DNA from: CAZOIA01 sp964579675
GTDB lineage: Bacteria > Planctomycetota > Phycisphaerae > UBA1845 > PWPN01
Length of the DNA stretch: 60,338 nucleotides
Reading direction: 5' to 3'
Assembly: GCA_964579675.1 (NCBI GenBank)
Contig: CAZOIA010000008.1
Coordinates: forward strand, 1-60,338
Shown: piece after piece, positions 11,587 to 19,468 of the stretch
How the letters are laid out: each line of letters opens with the position of its first letter
How positions within the stretch are numbered: the first letter of the stretch is position 1
Made by a program: the position numbers and the translations under genes
Notes under the pieces: generated by a model
What the model was told of the DNA's origin: nothing
The model's database searches: none
The model's input: the letters and a program-made list of their open reading frames with translations, nothing else

Positions 11587-12483
11587 GTGCGTAAGAACTT
11601 TGAAATAAACAGCTTAGACAGGGTTTCGATCATCGGCGTCGGGTTGCTGGGGGGCTCGATCGGGTTGGCCCTGCGGGCTGCTGGTTTCACCGGCACGCGG
11701 GTTGGCGTGGGCCGGCGGGCCTCCTCGCTCCGCAAAGCCCTCGCCTGCGAAGCGGTTGATGAGGTGACTCGCGACGTGGCGGCCGGGGTGGCCCGGGCTC
11801 AACTGGTCGTCCTCTGCACACCGATCGGCCGATTCGAAGGCCTCTTGCGGGGCATGGCGCACGCGCTGATGCCGGGAACCTACGTTACGGACGTGGCGAG
11901 CACGAAGGTGAAGGTGGTTCGTCTCGCGGGGCGACTGCTGCCCGGGACGGTCCGGTTCGTCGGGTCGCACCCGATGGCCGGCTCGGAGAAAACGGGGGTC
12001 GAGTTCGCCCGGGCCGATCTGTTCGAGCGTTCGCTCTGCCTGGTGGCGCCGGGGCCGAAGACACCACCCGCCGCCGTCCGATGGATCCGCGGGTTCTGGG
12101 AGGTAATTGGTGGGCGAACCCTGACCCTCACGCCCCGCGAACACGATGACCTGCTGGCCCGGGTGAGTCATTTGCCCCACGCGGCCGCCGCCGCTCTGGT
12201 GAACCTGTCGGTCAGGGAATCCGCCATCGAGCTGGCCGGCCCGGGCTTCGCCGATACGACCCGCATCGCCAGCGGCAGCCCGGCCATGTGGACCGATATC
12301 TTCCGGACCAACCGCCGGGCGGTGATCAAGGCCGTCGATCGGTTGATCAACGAGCTTTCTACGTTCCGCCGCCGACTCGATCGCGACGATGCCGACGCCA
12401 TCCTCAAGTGGCTGACCGCGAGCAAGGAGGCGCGCGATCGGTGGATTTCACGACGTTACAAGAGCAAGGTGCTGCCTCCATGA
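11587..12483 (+). CDS. tyrA: Prephenate dehydrogenase family protein
   Basis: 298 aa, GTG start. An N-terminal Rossmann fold has VSIIGVGLLGGSIGLALRAAGF (GxGxxG at about residues 16-21), followed by SSLRKALACEAVDEVT and DVASTK; then SHPMAGSEKTGVEFARADLF and HDDLLARVSHLPHAAAAALV. These are hallmarks of arogenate/prephenate dehydrogenase, which makes 4-hydroxyphenylpyruvate (or tyrosine) with NAD(P). There is no chorismate mutase or ACT domain. The stop overlaps the next start (ATGA), so it is coupled to purL despite different pathways. Confidence 0.93.
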   Translation: MRKNFEINSLDRVSIIGVGLLGGSIGLALRAAGFTGTRVGVGRRASSLRKALACEAVDEVTRDVAAGVARAQLVVLCTPIGRFEGLLRGMAHALMPGTYVTDVASTKVKVVRLAGRLLPGTVRFVGSHPMAGSEKTGVEFARADLFERSLCLVAPGPKTPPAAVRWIRGFWEVIGGRTLTLTPREHDDLLARVSHLPHAAAAALVNLSVRESAIELAGPGFADTTRIASGSPAMWTDIFRTNRRAVIKAVDRLINELSTFRRRLDRDDADAILKWLTASKEARDRWISRRYKSKVLPP

Positions 12484-15400
12484 CCCTCGCGCAGCGCGCA
12501 GAACCGATCCTCTGGCGGATCCGTATCCTGCCTCAGCGCCGCCAGTTGGACGCCCACGGGGCGGCGATGCTCCGCGACATCCACGAGCTGGGCCTGGACC
12601 GCGCGGAGCGGGTCGCATCGAGCCGGCTTTTCCTGCTTCAAGGCGACCTGGGGCCTGAGACGATCGAGCGGATTGCCGCCGAGTTGCTGGCGGACCCGGT
12701 CACTGAGGGGTTCAGCCTCCACCGCGGCGGGGATGACCGCAGTCTGCCGGGTGCGGAGTTCGATGCCGCCATCGAGGTGCACCTCAAGGGAGGTGTTATG
12801 GATCCGGTGGCCGCCTCGACGCTGGCGGCCCTGGCCGACATGGGCGTGGACACGAGCGGACTGGCGGTCGCCACCGCGCGCCTGTATCAACTCAAGAGTA
12901 TCGCGGATATCGACGAGCTGGATTCCATCGCCCGGCGGCTCCTTTGCAACGACTGCATTGAGGACGTGTATTTCAGCGGCTTCGGGCGGCACGACCCCCG
13001 GCCGGACCGCCTGCCGGTCGCGCCAACGCAGGCGTTCGAGCTGAGACACGTCCCCATCCTTCAGCTCGACGACAACGCGCTGGTTGGCCTGTCGCGGGAC
13101 GGACACCTGTTCCTGTCGCTGGAGGAGATGCGGACGATCCGGAACCGCTACCGCGAACAACACCGCGACCCGACCGACCTGGAACTCGAAACGTTCGCCC
13201 AGACCTGGAGCGAGCATTGCGTGCATAAGACGCTCAAGAGTGCGGTGCGCTATCGCGGGGCGCCGTTGCCGAATACCTCGCGGGCCCGGCAATACCGGCG
13301 CGACGACGGCACGGTGGAGGTGACCTACGGCAACCTGCTCAGGGACACGATCGCCCGGGCGACCCGCGAGCTGATCGAGAGCGGGCGGGTGGACTGGTGT
13401 CTGTCGGTCTTCGAGGACAACGCGGGCGTCATCGCGTTCGATGAGGACTTCGGTATCGCGTTCAAGGTGGAGACGCACAACCACCCGTCGGCGATCGAGC
13501 CCTACGGCGGGGCCGCCACCGGCATCGGCGGGTGCATCCGCGACGTGCTCGGCTGCGGGCTCGGGGCCAAGCCGATCGCCAACACCGACATCTTCTGCGT
13601 GGGCAGGCCCGATTTCCCGATGGACGCCCTGCCCCGGGGGGTCCTGCACCCGCGGCGGGTGCTCAAGGGCGTGGTGGCTGGCGTACGCGACTACGGCAAC
13701 CGCATGGGCATCCCAACGATCAACGGGGCGGTGCTTTTCGACGACCGCTACCTGGGCAACCCGCTCGTGTTCTGCGGGTGCGCGGGGCTGATCCCCCGGG
13801 ACCGGATCAACAAGAAGCCCCAGCCCGGCGATGCGATCGTGCTGATCGGCGGTCGAACCGGCCGGGACGGCATCCACGGGGCCACCTTCTCGTCCGCCGA
13901 GCTCACCGACACCCATGCCGACGAGTTCTCGCACGCGGTCCAGATCGGCAACGCCATCACCGAAAAACAGGTGCTCGACGTCATGCTCCAGGCCCGGGAC
14001 CATGCCCGCGGATGCCTCTACACCGCCACCACCGACTGCGGCGCCGGCGGGCTGAGCAGCGCGGTCGGCGAGATGGGATCGAAGCTGGGGGCAACCGTCG
14101 ATCTGGAGAAGGTCCCGCTCAAGTACGCCGGCCTGCGCTACGACGAAATCTGGATCAGCGAGGCCCAGGAGCGGATGGTGCTCAGCGTCCCGCCCGACAA
14201 CTGGGAGGCGGTGCGAGCGATCTGCCAGGCCGAGAACGTCGAAGCCACGGTGATCGGGACCTTCCGCGACGACGGCCGACTGCTGATCCGCTACGACGGC
14301 CAAACCGTCGGCGACATCGACGCAGACTTCCTCCACGGCGGTATCCCCAAGACCCGCCGGGAGGCGAGCTGGCAACCGGTTTCCTCAATAGGTTGCTCTT
14401 CAAGGGGTGTTGCGGCAAGAACTTGCCGCGGTCCTGATCAACAAAGGATCGCGGGAATTCACGCCGGCGTATCTTCACTCACGGCGAGGGACACGCTTCT
14501 GGCCAAGCTCGCGGAACTCAATACCGCGAGCAAGGAATGGATCATCCGGCAATACGATCATGAGGTGCAGGGAACCAGCGTGATCAAGCCGCTGGTCGGG
14601 CCCGGGCCAGGTCCGTCCGATGCCGCGGTCATCCGGCCGCGGCTGCGGGACGAGAAGGGCATCGCGATCGCCAACGGCATCTGCCCCGCGATGAGCGACA
14701 TCGATCCCTACTGGATGGCAGTGGCCGCCATCGACGAAGCCGTCCGCAACGTCGTCTGCGTCGGGGGGGACCCGGACCGGACCGCGATCCTGGACAACTT
14801 CTGCTGGGGCAACTGTGAAGACCCGCACACGATGGGGGCACTCGTGCGGGCGTGCCAGGGCTGTTACGACGCCGCCGTCACCTACGGCACGCCCTTTATC
14901 TCGGGCAAGGACTCGCTCAATAACGAGTTCGCCCTGGACCCTGGCGATGCCCAACGCCTCGCCGGTCGAATCCCGCTTCACAACAATCGCATCCGCATCC
15001 CCGGGACGCTGCTGATCAGCGCCGTGAGCATCATCGACGACGTCAACCGGTGCGTCACGATGGACGCCAAGCGGATCGACGGCGAGACAACGCATTTCTT
15101 CCTGGTGGGGCTGGAGGCCCGGCACTGGCAGGAGGTTGACATGGAACAGGCGGCTGCGCTCCACCATGCGGTCGGCGAACTGATCCGTTCGGGCGTGGTG
15201 CTCGCGGCCCACGACTGCGGTGAGGAAGGTATCCTGCCGGCGCTGGCGGAGATGGCGTTCGCAGGACAATGCGGGCTCGAGACGGCCTTCTCCGCTCCGG
15301 AACCTTTTGCCGCGATTCCCTGCGGCTACATCCTGCAAGCCAGCGAAGCCAGCCGCAGCGAGATCAGCAGAGTGGCCGACCAAGGCGAAGGCATCGCCGT

Positions 15401-15521
15401 TCACCAGATCGGCCAGTCCCGCAACGATCAGCGGTTCGACTGGAAGGCCGATAACGACAGCACTTTCAGCATCGACTTGGACTCATGCTCAACTGCGTGG
15501 CGGTCGACCCTGGACTGGTAG
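12480..15521 (+). CDS. purL: Phosphoribosylformylglycinamidine synthase, PurS-PurS-PurL fusion without glutaminase
   Basis: 1013 aa from the ATG overlapping the tyrA stop (ATGA). The first 200 residues contain two PurS-like units (ILWRIRILPQRRQLDAHG with LLQGDL, and AAIEVHLKGGVMDPVAAST with RLYQLKS). The rest is a PurL catalytic body: QTWSEHCVHKT, KVETHNHPSAIEPYGGAATG (active-site His), TTDCGAGGLSSAVGEMG, second AIRS-type half with SDIDPYWMAVAA, FCWGN and GTPFISGKDSLNNEF. It converts FGAR to FGAM using ammonia. No PurQ-type glutaminase domain is attached, so a separate PurQ should exist elsewhere. Around residue 625 there is a poorly conserved insertion (WQPVSSIGCSSRG). Confidence 0.95.
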   Translation: MTLAQRAEPILWRIRILPQRRQLDAHGAAMLRDIHELGLDRAERVASSRLFLLQGDLGPETIERIAAELLADPVTEGFSLHRGGDDRSLPGAEFDAAIEVHLKGGVMDPVAASTLAALADMGVDTSGLAVATARLYQLKSIADIDELDSIARRLLCNDCIEDVYFSGFGRHDPRPDRLPVAPTQAFELRHVPILQLDDNALVGLSRDGHLFLSLEEMRTIRNRYREQHRDPTDLELETFAQTWSEHCVHKTLKSAVRYRGAPLPNTSRARQYRRDDGTVEVTYGNLLRDTIARATRELIESGRVDWCLSVFEDNAGVIAFDEDFGIAFKVETHNHPSAIEPYGGAATGIGGCIRDVLGCGLGAKPIANTDIFCVGRPDFPMDALPRGVLHPRRVLKGVVAGVRDYGNRMGIPTINGAVLFDDRYLGNPLVFCGCAGLIPRDRINKKPQPGDAIVLIGGRTGRDGIHGATFSSAELTDTHADEFSHAVQIGNAITEKQVLDVMLQARDHARGCLYTATTDCGAGGLSSAVGEMGSKLGATVDLEKVPLKYAGLRYDEIWISEAQERMVLSVPPDNWEAVRAICQAENVEATVIGTFRDDGRLLIRYDGQTVGDIDADFLHGGIPKTRREASWQPVSSIGCSSRGVAARTCRGPDQQRIAGIHAGVSSLTARDTLLAKLAELNTASKEWIIRQYDHEVQGTSVIKPLVGPGPGPSDAAVIRPRLRDEKGIAIANGICPAMSDIDPYWMAVAAIDEAVRNVVCVGGDPDRTAILDNFCWGNCEDPHTMGALVRACQGCYDAAVTYGTPFISGKDSLNNEFALDPGDAQRLAGRIPLHNNRIRIPGTLLISAVSIIDDVNRCVTMDAKRIDGETTHFFLVGLEARHWQEVDMEQAAALHHAVGELIRSGVVLAAHDCGEEGILPALAEMAFAGQCGLETAFSAPEPFAAIPCGYILQASEASRSEISRVADQGEGIAVHQIGQSRNDQRFDWKADNDSTFSIDLDSCSTAWRSTLDW

Positions 15522-15552
15522 CAACCTGATCTCCAAGGTACAATAAGGGACG

Positions 15553-15837
15553 ATGAGTGCAAACCCGCTCAAGTTTGGTGGCTTTGTGCTCCGGTCGGGG
15601 AGCACATTTGAATCCATCTGCCCCGAGTTGGACGTGGCCAGCTTTGGCAAGACCGCGGTGGAGGCCCAGCAGTCACTAATCGAGGCATGCCAATTGTACG
15701 TCGAGTCCGCGATTGAGAACAATTTGCCTTACTTGCGTCCCATGCCTGCGGATGATCATCCCCTCAACAGCGAACCCGAGAGAATCGTCGAGCAATTCAC
15801 GTTGACCATCGAGATCTCAGTCAAAGCTCATGCCTGA
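15553..15837 (+). CDS. hicB: HicB-like antitoxin
   Basis: 94 aa. The N-terminal half (FGGFVLRSGSTFESICPELDVASFGKTAVEAQQSLIEACQLY) is a HicB-type partially degraded RNase H fold (strand, then C-PELDVA-S-GKT-EEA helix). It lies upstream of a HicA-like toxin with an 8-bp overlap, the less common antitoxin-first order. A TACAAT box at 15539-15544 lies 8 bp before the ATG and may be its -10 element. Expected role: neutralise HicA and repress the operon. The C-terminus has no obvious DNA-binding domain. Confidence 0.78.
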   Translation: MSANPLKFGGFVLRSGSTFESICPELDVASFGKTAVEAQQSLIEACQLYVESAIENNLPYLRPMPADDHPLNSEPERIVEQFTLTIEISVKAHA

Positions 15838-16069
15838 ACTCCCGGTTGTAACCGCCCGCCAGGTCATTAAGGCTCTCGGCGCACTGGGGTTTGTGAGCCT
15901 CCGGCAAAAGGGCAGCCATCTTCAAATGAAACGCGGGAACCGCCTGGCGACCGTGCCACTGCATCGAGGCGATATCCCTCCTGGAACCCTGAAATCAATC
16001 ATTCGCCAGGCGGGAATTGACGTGGAGACATTCCTTGACGCTTTGTGGGGGCAAGGCTCCGGCAGGTAA
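15830..16069 (+). CDS. hicA: HicA-like mRNA interferase toxin
   Basis: 79 aa. Reads TARQVIKALGALGFVSLRQKGSHLQMK followed by TVPLHRGDIPPGTLKSIIRQAGI: the dsRBD-like fold of HicA/YcfA with the catalytic His in the GSH motif and the TVP.H..D...GTL..I...AG signature. Known members cut mRNA. It overlaps the antitoxin gene. Length and motifs intact, so it may be active. Confidence 0.88.
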   Translation: MPELPVVTARQVIKALGALGFVSLRQKGSHLQMKRGNRLATVPLHRGDIPPGTLKSIIRQAGIDVETFLDALWGQGSGR

Positions 16070-16086
16070 GACCCACGCCACCAAGG

Positions 16087-16116
16087 TTACCGTCACCCTC
16101 CCATCGCGGTTATACT
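16087..16116 (+). promoter_or_regulatory. Candidate promoter of maf
   Basis: TTACCG (16087-16092) and TATACT (16111-16116) with an 18-bp spacer lie just after the hicA stop and 57-90 bp before the possible maf starts. The -10 box matches consensus well, the -35 only partly. Confidence 0.4.
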
Positions 16117-16205
16117 TCTTCGCGAAATCTGGAGTCGCTGATCCGTGCGTCGGGTGCGGGCGTAACAGGTGCATGGAAGCATCACCCACCGTAGATTATC
16201 CGGAA

Positions 16206-16811
16206 ATGGCCACCGAGACAGAGACAAGGCCGATCATCCTGGCGTCGCGGAGTCCGCGGCGAGCGGCCCTGTTGCGCCAGGCAGGGATCGTCTTTGAGGC
16301 GGTTCCGCCCAAGCACGACGAGCCGGATACTGCCCGGTGGCGATTCAGTCCGGAGGAGTTCGCCCAGTCGGCGAGCTACTTCAAGGCCCGTAGCGTGGCG
16401 GATGACCATCCGGATTGCCTGATCCTGGCCGCGGACACGGTCGTCTCGCTCGGCGGGAAGCTATTCGGCAAACCGACCGACGAGAATGATGCCCGGCGGA
16501 TCCTCGCGACCCTTTCGGGCACGACGCACCGGGTGATTACGGGCGTGACGCTCTACGAGCCCGCCACCAACCGGCGGCTGATCGGCCACGCGGTCACCCA
16601 GGTCACGATGCGGCCAATGTCCGACGAGGAACTCTCAGCATATCTGGCCACCGGCGAGTGGCAGGGCAAGGCCGGCGCCTACGGTATACAGGACCGCGCC
16701 GACGCCTTCGTCGAACGCACCGCCGGCAGCTTCAGCAACGTGGTCGGCCTGCCGATCGAACTGCTCGCCGACATGCTGGCGGCGCTCGAAATCCGTCCGG
16801 AAAAGCAATGA
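16206..16811 (+). CDS. maf: Maf family nucleotide pyrophosphatase
   Basis: 201 aa from ATG 16206. The signature SRSPRRAALLRQAGI occurs at the start (ASRSPRR), then ADTVVSLGG with the catalytic Asp, KPTDENDARRIL, SGTTHRVITGV and the GKAGAYGIQDRADAFV stretch. Maf proteins hydrolyse noncanonical nucleoside triphosphates or dTTP/UTP and can affect septation. An ATG at 16173 (MEASPTV) gives 11 more residues and is also possible; family lengths near 190-200 aa favour the shorter form. Ends 6 bp from a convergent gene. Confidence 0.92.
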   Translation: MATETETRPIILASRSPRRAALLRQAGIVFEAVPPKHDEPDTARWRFSPEEFAQSASYFKARSVADDHPDCLILAADTVVSLGGKLFGKPTDENDARRILATLSGTTHRVITGVTLYEPATNRRLIGHAVTQVTMRPMSDEELSAYLATGEWQGKAGAYGIQDRADAFVERTAGSFSNVVGLPIELLADMLAALEIRPEKQ

Positions 16812-16817
16812 GTCGTC

Positions 16818-17456
16818 TCAGGATTGGTCCCACGTCTGTTTGGCATCGCGTAGGGCCAGTGGCGGGCTGAGGATTTCGTTGAGCACGATGGCCCGGCGGA
16901 CCTCGGCGAGGCTGAGCTTGCGGAATGATCCGACGTCGGCAACCAGGTCAGATGGGCGACGCCCCGGGGTGGCCGCCGGTCGCCTCTCAGGGCCACGCGA
17001 CAGCTCGCCGACAAGCTGAGGGATGACTTCGGCCTCCACCGCAGGTCGGAGTTCGGGTTCCGCGGGAGCGGGCCTTGAGACCCCGCGAGGTGATTCATCC
17101 GGTACGAGGCGGGGCGTTTCCAGCGGCAGGCGAACGGCCGGAGCCGCGGCCCTCGGTGGCGGCGCCTGGCCAACGGGCCAGGCTCGCGGTGGCTGTCGTC
17201 GGCCTGAAGGCCTCGGCGGTGGGGCCGGACGCACCCGCTTGTGTTGATCCGCAATGCCTCTCGGCACCGGCGGCCGCCCGGGCTTGTCCTCCGGCTCGGC
17301 CATCTTGCGCTTGATCTTCTCAAAGATCGCCCCGACCGCCGCGAGAATGAGCACCGCGATGACGTAGATCAACTCGGAGCCGTCGCTGCCTCGTTCACCC
17401 AGGATTGTCGGCCAGAGCCACATCAGCAAGTCACCTTGTGTCCAATCGATCCACAC
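16818..17456 (-). CDS. Single-span membrane protein with Pro/Arg-rich linker, function unknown
   Basis: 212 aa. One hydrophobic helix (ELIYVIAVLILAAVGAIFEKI, about residues 27-47) follows a short N-terminus. The middle is Pro, Ala and Arg rich and probably disordered (HKRVRPAPPPRP, QAPPPRAAAPAV). The C-terminus has a distinct conserved-looking helical peptide, FRKLSLAEVRRAIVLNEILSP. I recall similar proteins only as planctomycete hypotheticals; no function. Convergent with maf (6-bp gap). Confidence 0.72.
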   Translation of the reverse strand: MWIDWTQGDLLMWLWPTILGERGSDGSELIYVIAVLILAAVGAIFEKIKRKMAEPEDKPGRPPVPRGIADQHKRVRPAPPPRPSGRRQPPRAWPVGQAPPPRAAAPAVRLPLETPRLVPDESPRGVSRPAPAEPELRPAVEAEVIPQLVGELSRGPERRPAATPGRRPSDLVADVGSFRKLSLAEVRRAIVLNEILSPPLALRDAKQTWDQS

Positions 17457-17500
17457 CAGGCCCTGTCACGGCTGCTCTTGCAGGGATGGGATGATGACGC

Positions 17501-17785
17501 GCTCCCCTTCGGGTCGCGGCTAAACCTCACGCACTGCTCCCCTTCGGGTCGCGGCTAAACCTCACGCACTGCACTCCTTCGGGTCGCGGCTAAACNNNNN
17601 NNNNNNNNNNNNNNNNNNNNNNNNNNNNNNNNNNNNNNNNNNNNNNNNNNNNNNNNNNNNNNNNNNNNNNNNNNNNNNNNNNNNNNNNNNNNNNNCCTTC
17701 GGGTCGCGGCTAAACCTCACGCACTGCACTCCTTCGGGTCGCGGCTAAACCCCACGCACTGCACTCCTTCGGGTCGCGGCTAAAC
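17501..17785. repeat. 35-bp tandem repeat array interrupted by an assembly gap
   Basis: The core CCTTCGGGTCGCGGCTAAAC recurs at 17506, 17541, 17576, 17696, 17731 and 17766, exactly 35 bp apart on each side of the gap; the spacer part (CTCACGCACTGCACT) varies only slightly (CTCACG or CCCACG; GCTCC or GCACT). The repeats are tandem and near identical, not separated by unique spacers, so this is not a CRISPR array. It sits 3' of both flanking minus and minus genes and does not encode an obvious protein. Confidence 0.9.
17596..17695. other. Assembly gap of 100 N
   Basis: Exactly 100 N, so a conventional gap of unknown length rather than a measured one. It falls within the 35-bp repeat; the true number of copies is unknown and is at least the six visible. 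Confidence 0.99.
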
Positions 17786-17835
17786 CTGCCACACCTGCTC
17801 CGGCGGGGATGGGGTACCTTTACGCCAACCGACGA

Positions 17836-18876
17836 TCACGTCTTGCTGGCAGCGCCGGACGTTCCCTTGCCGCCGATCGAATCCCGCATCGAGGTATCGG
17901 CCTGGATGTTGCGGAACCTGTAGTAATCCATCACGCCGAGATTGCCGCTACGGAACGCCTCGGCGATGGCGAGGGGTACGGTGGCCTCGGCCTCGACGAC
18001 CTTGGCCCGGTTCTCCTCGACCAGGGCGGACATTTCCGCCTCGCGGGCCCGGGCCATGGCGGCGCGTTTCTCGGCCTCGGCCTGGAACCGCCGCTTGTCG
18101 GCCTCGGCCTGGTCCGCCTGAAGAGCGGCCCCCACGTTCGTCCCCACGTCCACGTCCGCGATGTCGATCGACAGAATCTCGAACGCCGTCCCCGAATCCA
18201 GGCCCTTCTCCAGGACACGCTTCGAGATGCCGTCCGGGTTCTCGAGCACCGCTTTGTAGGTGTCGGCCGAGCCGATGCTCGTCACGATCCCTTCGCCGAC
18301 CCTGGCAATGATCGTCTCCTCAGTCGCACCCCCGACGAGCCGCTCGATGTTCGTCCGTACCGTTACCCGGGCCCGGGCCTTGAGCTGGATGCCATCCTTG
18401 GCCACCGCGTCGATGCTGGGCTTGGCGCTGGCAGCGCCGGGACAGTCGATGACCTTCGGGTTCACCGAGGTGTGGACGGCTTCCAGGACGTCGCGGCCCG
18501 CCAGGTCGATCGCGCAGGCGGTCCGGTATCCCAGCTCGATCCGGGCCCGGTCCGCCGCGATCAACGACAATATGACGTTCTGCACGCGCCCCCCCGCCAG
18601 GTAGTGCGTTTCCAGGTCGTTGGTCGTTATGTCCAGACCCGCCTTGACCGCGCGGATCTTGCTCGTCACGATCGCGCGGGCGTCCACCTTGCGGAACCTC
18701 ATACCGATCAGATCGAACATCGACACGCTGGCGTTGCTCATGAACGCCTGAACCCACAACTGCACGAACTGGAGCAGAAAGCCCAGCACCACCACCGCGA
18801 CGACGATCAGGATAATGGGAACAATCCATTCCCAGGGCAACCCGCTGTCTGTTGCAGCGATCGGATCGAACATCAT
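17836..18876 (-). CDS. floA: Flotillin-like protein FloA
   Basis: 346 aa. A membrane-inserted N-terminal hydrophobic region (WIVPIILIVVAVVVLGFLLQF) precedes the SPFH body: MFDLIGMRFRKVD, KAGLDITTNDLETHYLAGGRV, GVQ-like PIDLAGRDVLEAVHTSVNP and a coiled Ala/Glu helix (AEADKRRFQAEAEKRAAMA). This matches the FloA/YqfA family that organises membrane microdomains. The start at ATG 18876 is chosen for the AAAGGATT site 6-7 bp upstream; a longer frame to 18903 exists. Last gene of the nfeD-nfeD-floA set, 51 bp after the small NfeD. Confidence 0.94.
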   Translation of the reverse strand: MMFDPIAATDSGLPWEWIVPIILIVVAVVVLGFLLQFVQLWVQAFMSNASVSMFDLIGMRFRKVDARAIVTSKIRAVKAGLDITTNDLETHYLAGGRVQNVILSLIAADRARIELGYRTACAIDLAGRDVLEAVHTSVNPKVIDCPGAASAKPSIDAVAKDGIQLKARARVTVRTNIERLVGGATEETIIARVGEGIVTSIGSADTYKAVLENPDGISKRVLEKGLDSGTAFEILSIDIADVDVGTNVGAALQADQAEADKRRFQAEAEKRAAMARAREAEMSALVEENRAKVVEAEATVPLAIAEAFRSGNLGVMDYYRFRNIQADTSMRDSIGGKGTSGAASKT

Positions 18877-18927
18877 GGCGAATCCTTTCATCACAGAAAC
18901 CAAGCTTTCGCTTCGCCGGTCGCGACG

Positions 18928-19437
18928 TTAACCGTGACTTGTCTCGTCGGCAGGCGGGGAGACGGCCCGCACGGAGACGGTGCGATCGACCAGGCGAAGC
19001 GCCTCGACCCGGACGTCCTTCTCGATCATACCGTGCTCGGCCTTGCATTCCACGCGCCGGCCGTCGAACAGACAGGTGCCCACCGGCCTGAGCGGCGTAA
19101 GCGATCGGCCGACGCGGCCGATCAACGGCTCGAGGTCCTCCACCGGCATGCGATCTCTCGCGGTCAGTTTCGGGTTGGGCGGTGAAATGCGCCGGCCCAC
19201 CGGGAGACGATGCCAGTTCTTCACGCTCACCACCAGGCCCGTGGGCAGCAACACCGCCAGGGCGACCAGGCCGATCAGGCCCGCGGCCTGGCTCACCATG
19301 AACGTCTCGTACACACCGTAGCCCAGCACTCCTACGCCCACGACCCCCAACAGGCCATGGGCGGGCAGGAACAGTTCCGATATCAGGATGACTGACCCCA
19401 AGAGGTACAGAAAACCAATTCCCAGCCAGTCGGACAT
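18928..19437 (-). CDS. Small NfeD-family membrane protein
   Basis: 169 aa from ATG 19437 (the frame extends upstream but that part overlaps the large nfeD). Three hydrophobic segments in residues 1-75 (GFLYLLGSVILISELFLPAH, LGVVGVGVLGYG, GLIGLVALAVLLPTGLVVSV), then a beta-rich domain with GRVGRSLTPLRPVGTCLFDGRRVECKAEHGMIEKDVRVEAL, the OB-fold of the NfeD C-terminal domain. In Bacillus-type operons such short NfeD proteins flank FloA and serve membrane organisation. Located 31 bp after the long NfeD. Confidence 0.88.
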   Translation of the reverse strand: MSDWLGIGFLYLLGSVILISELFLPAHGLLGVVGVGVLGYGVYETFMVSQAAGLIGLVALAVLLPTGLVVSVKNWHRLPVGRRISPPNPKLTARDRMPVEDLEPLIGRVGRSLTPLRPVGTCLFDGRRVECKAEHGMIEKDVRVEALRLVDRTVSVRAVSPPADETSHG

Positions 19438-19468
19438 GCCAGTAGATCCTTTTCGTCCGGCCGATCGA

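Noticed and set aside
12456..14375. Long minus-strand frame of 639 codons opposite purL
   Set aside because: It is antisense to a strongly conserved enzyme and its residues (Ala, Arg, Val, Asp rich) show no domain; typical of high-GC shadow frames.
17501..17785. Array of short repeats resembling CRISPR
   Set aside because: Units are tandem with near-identical 15-bp ends, so there are no unique spacers, and no cas gene is near.
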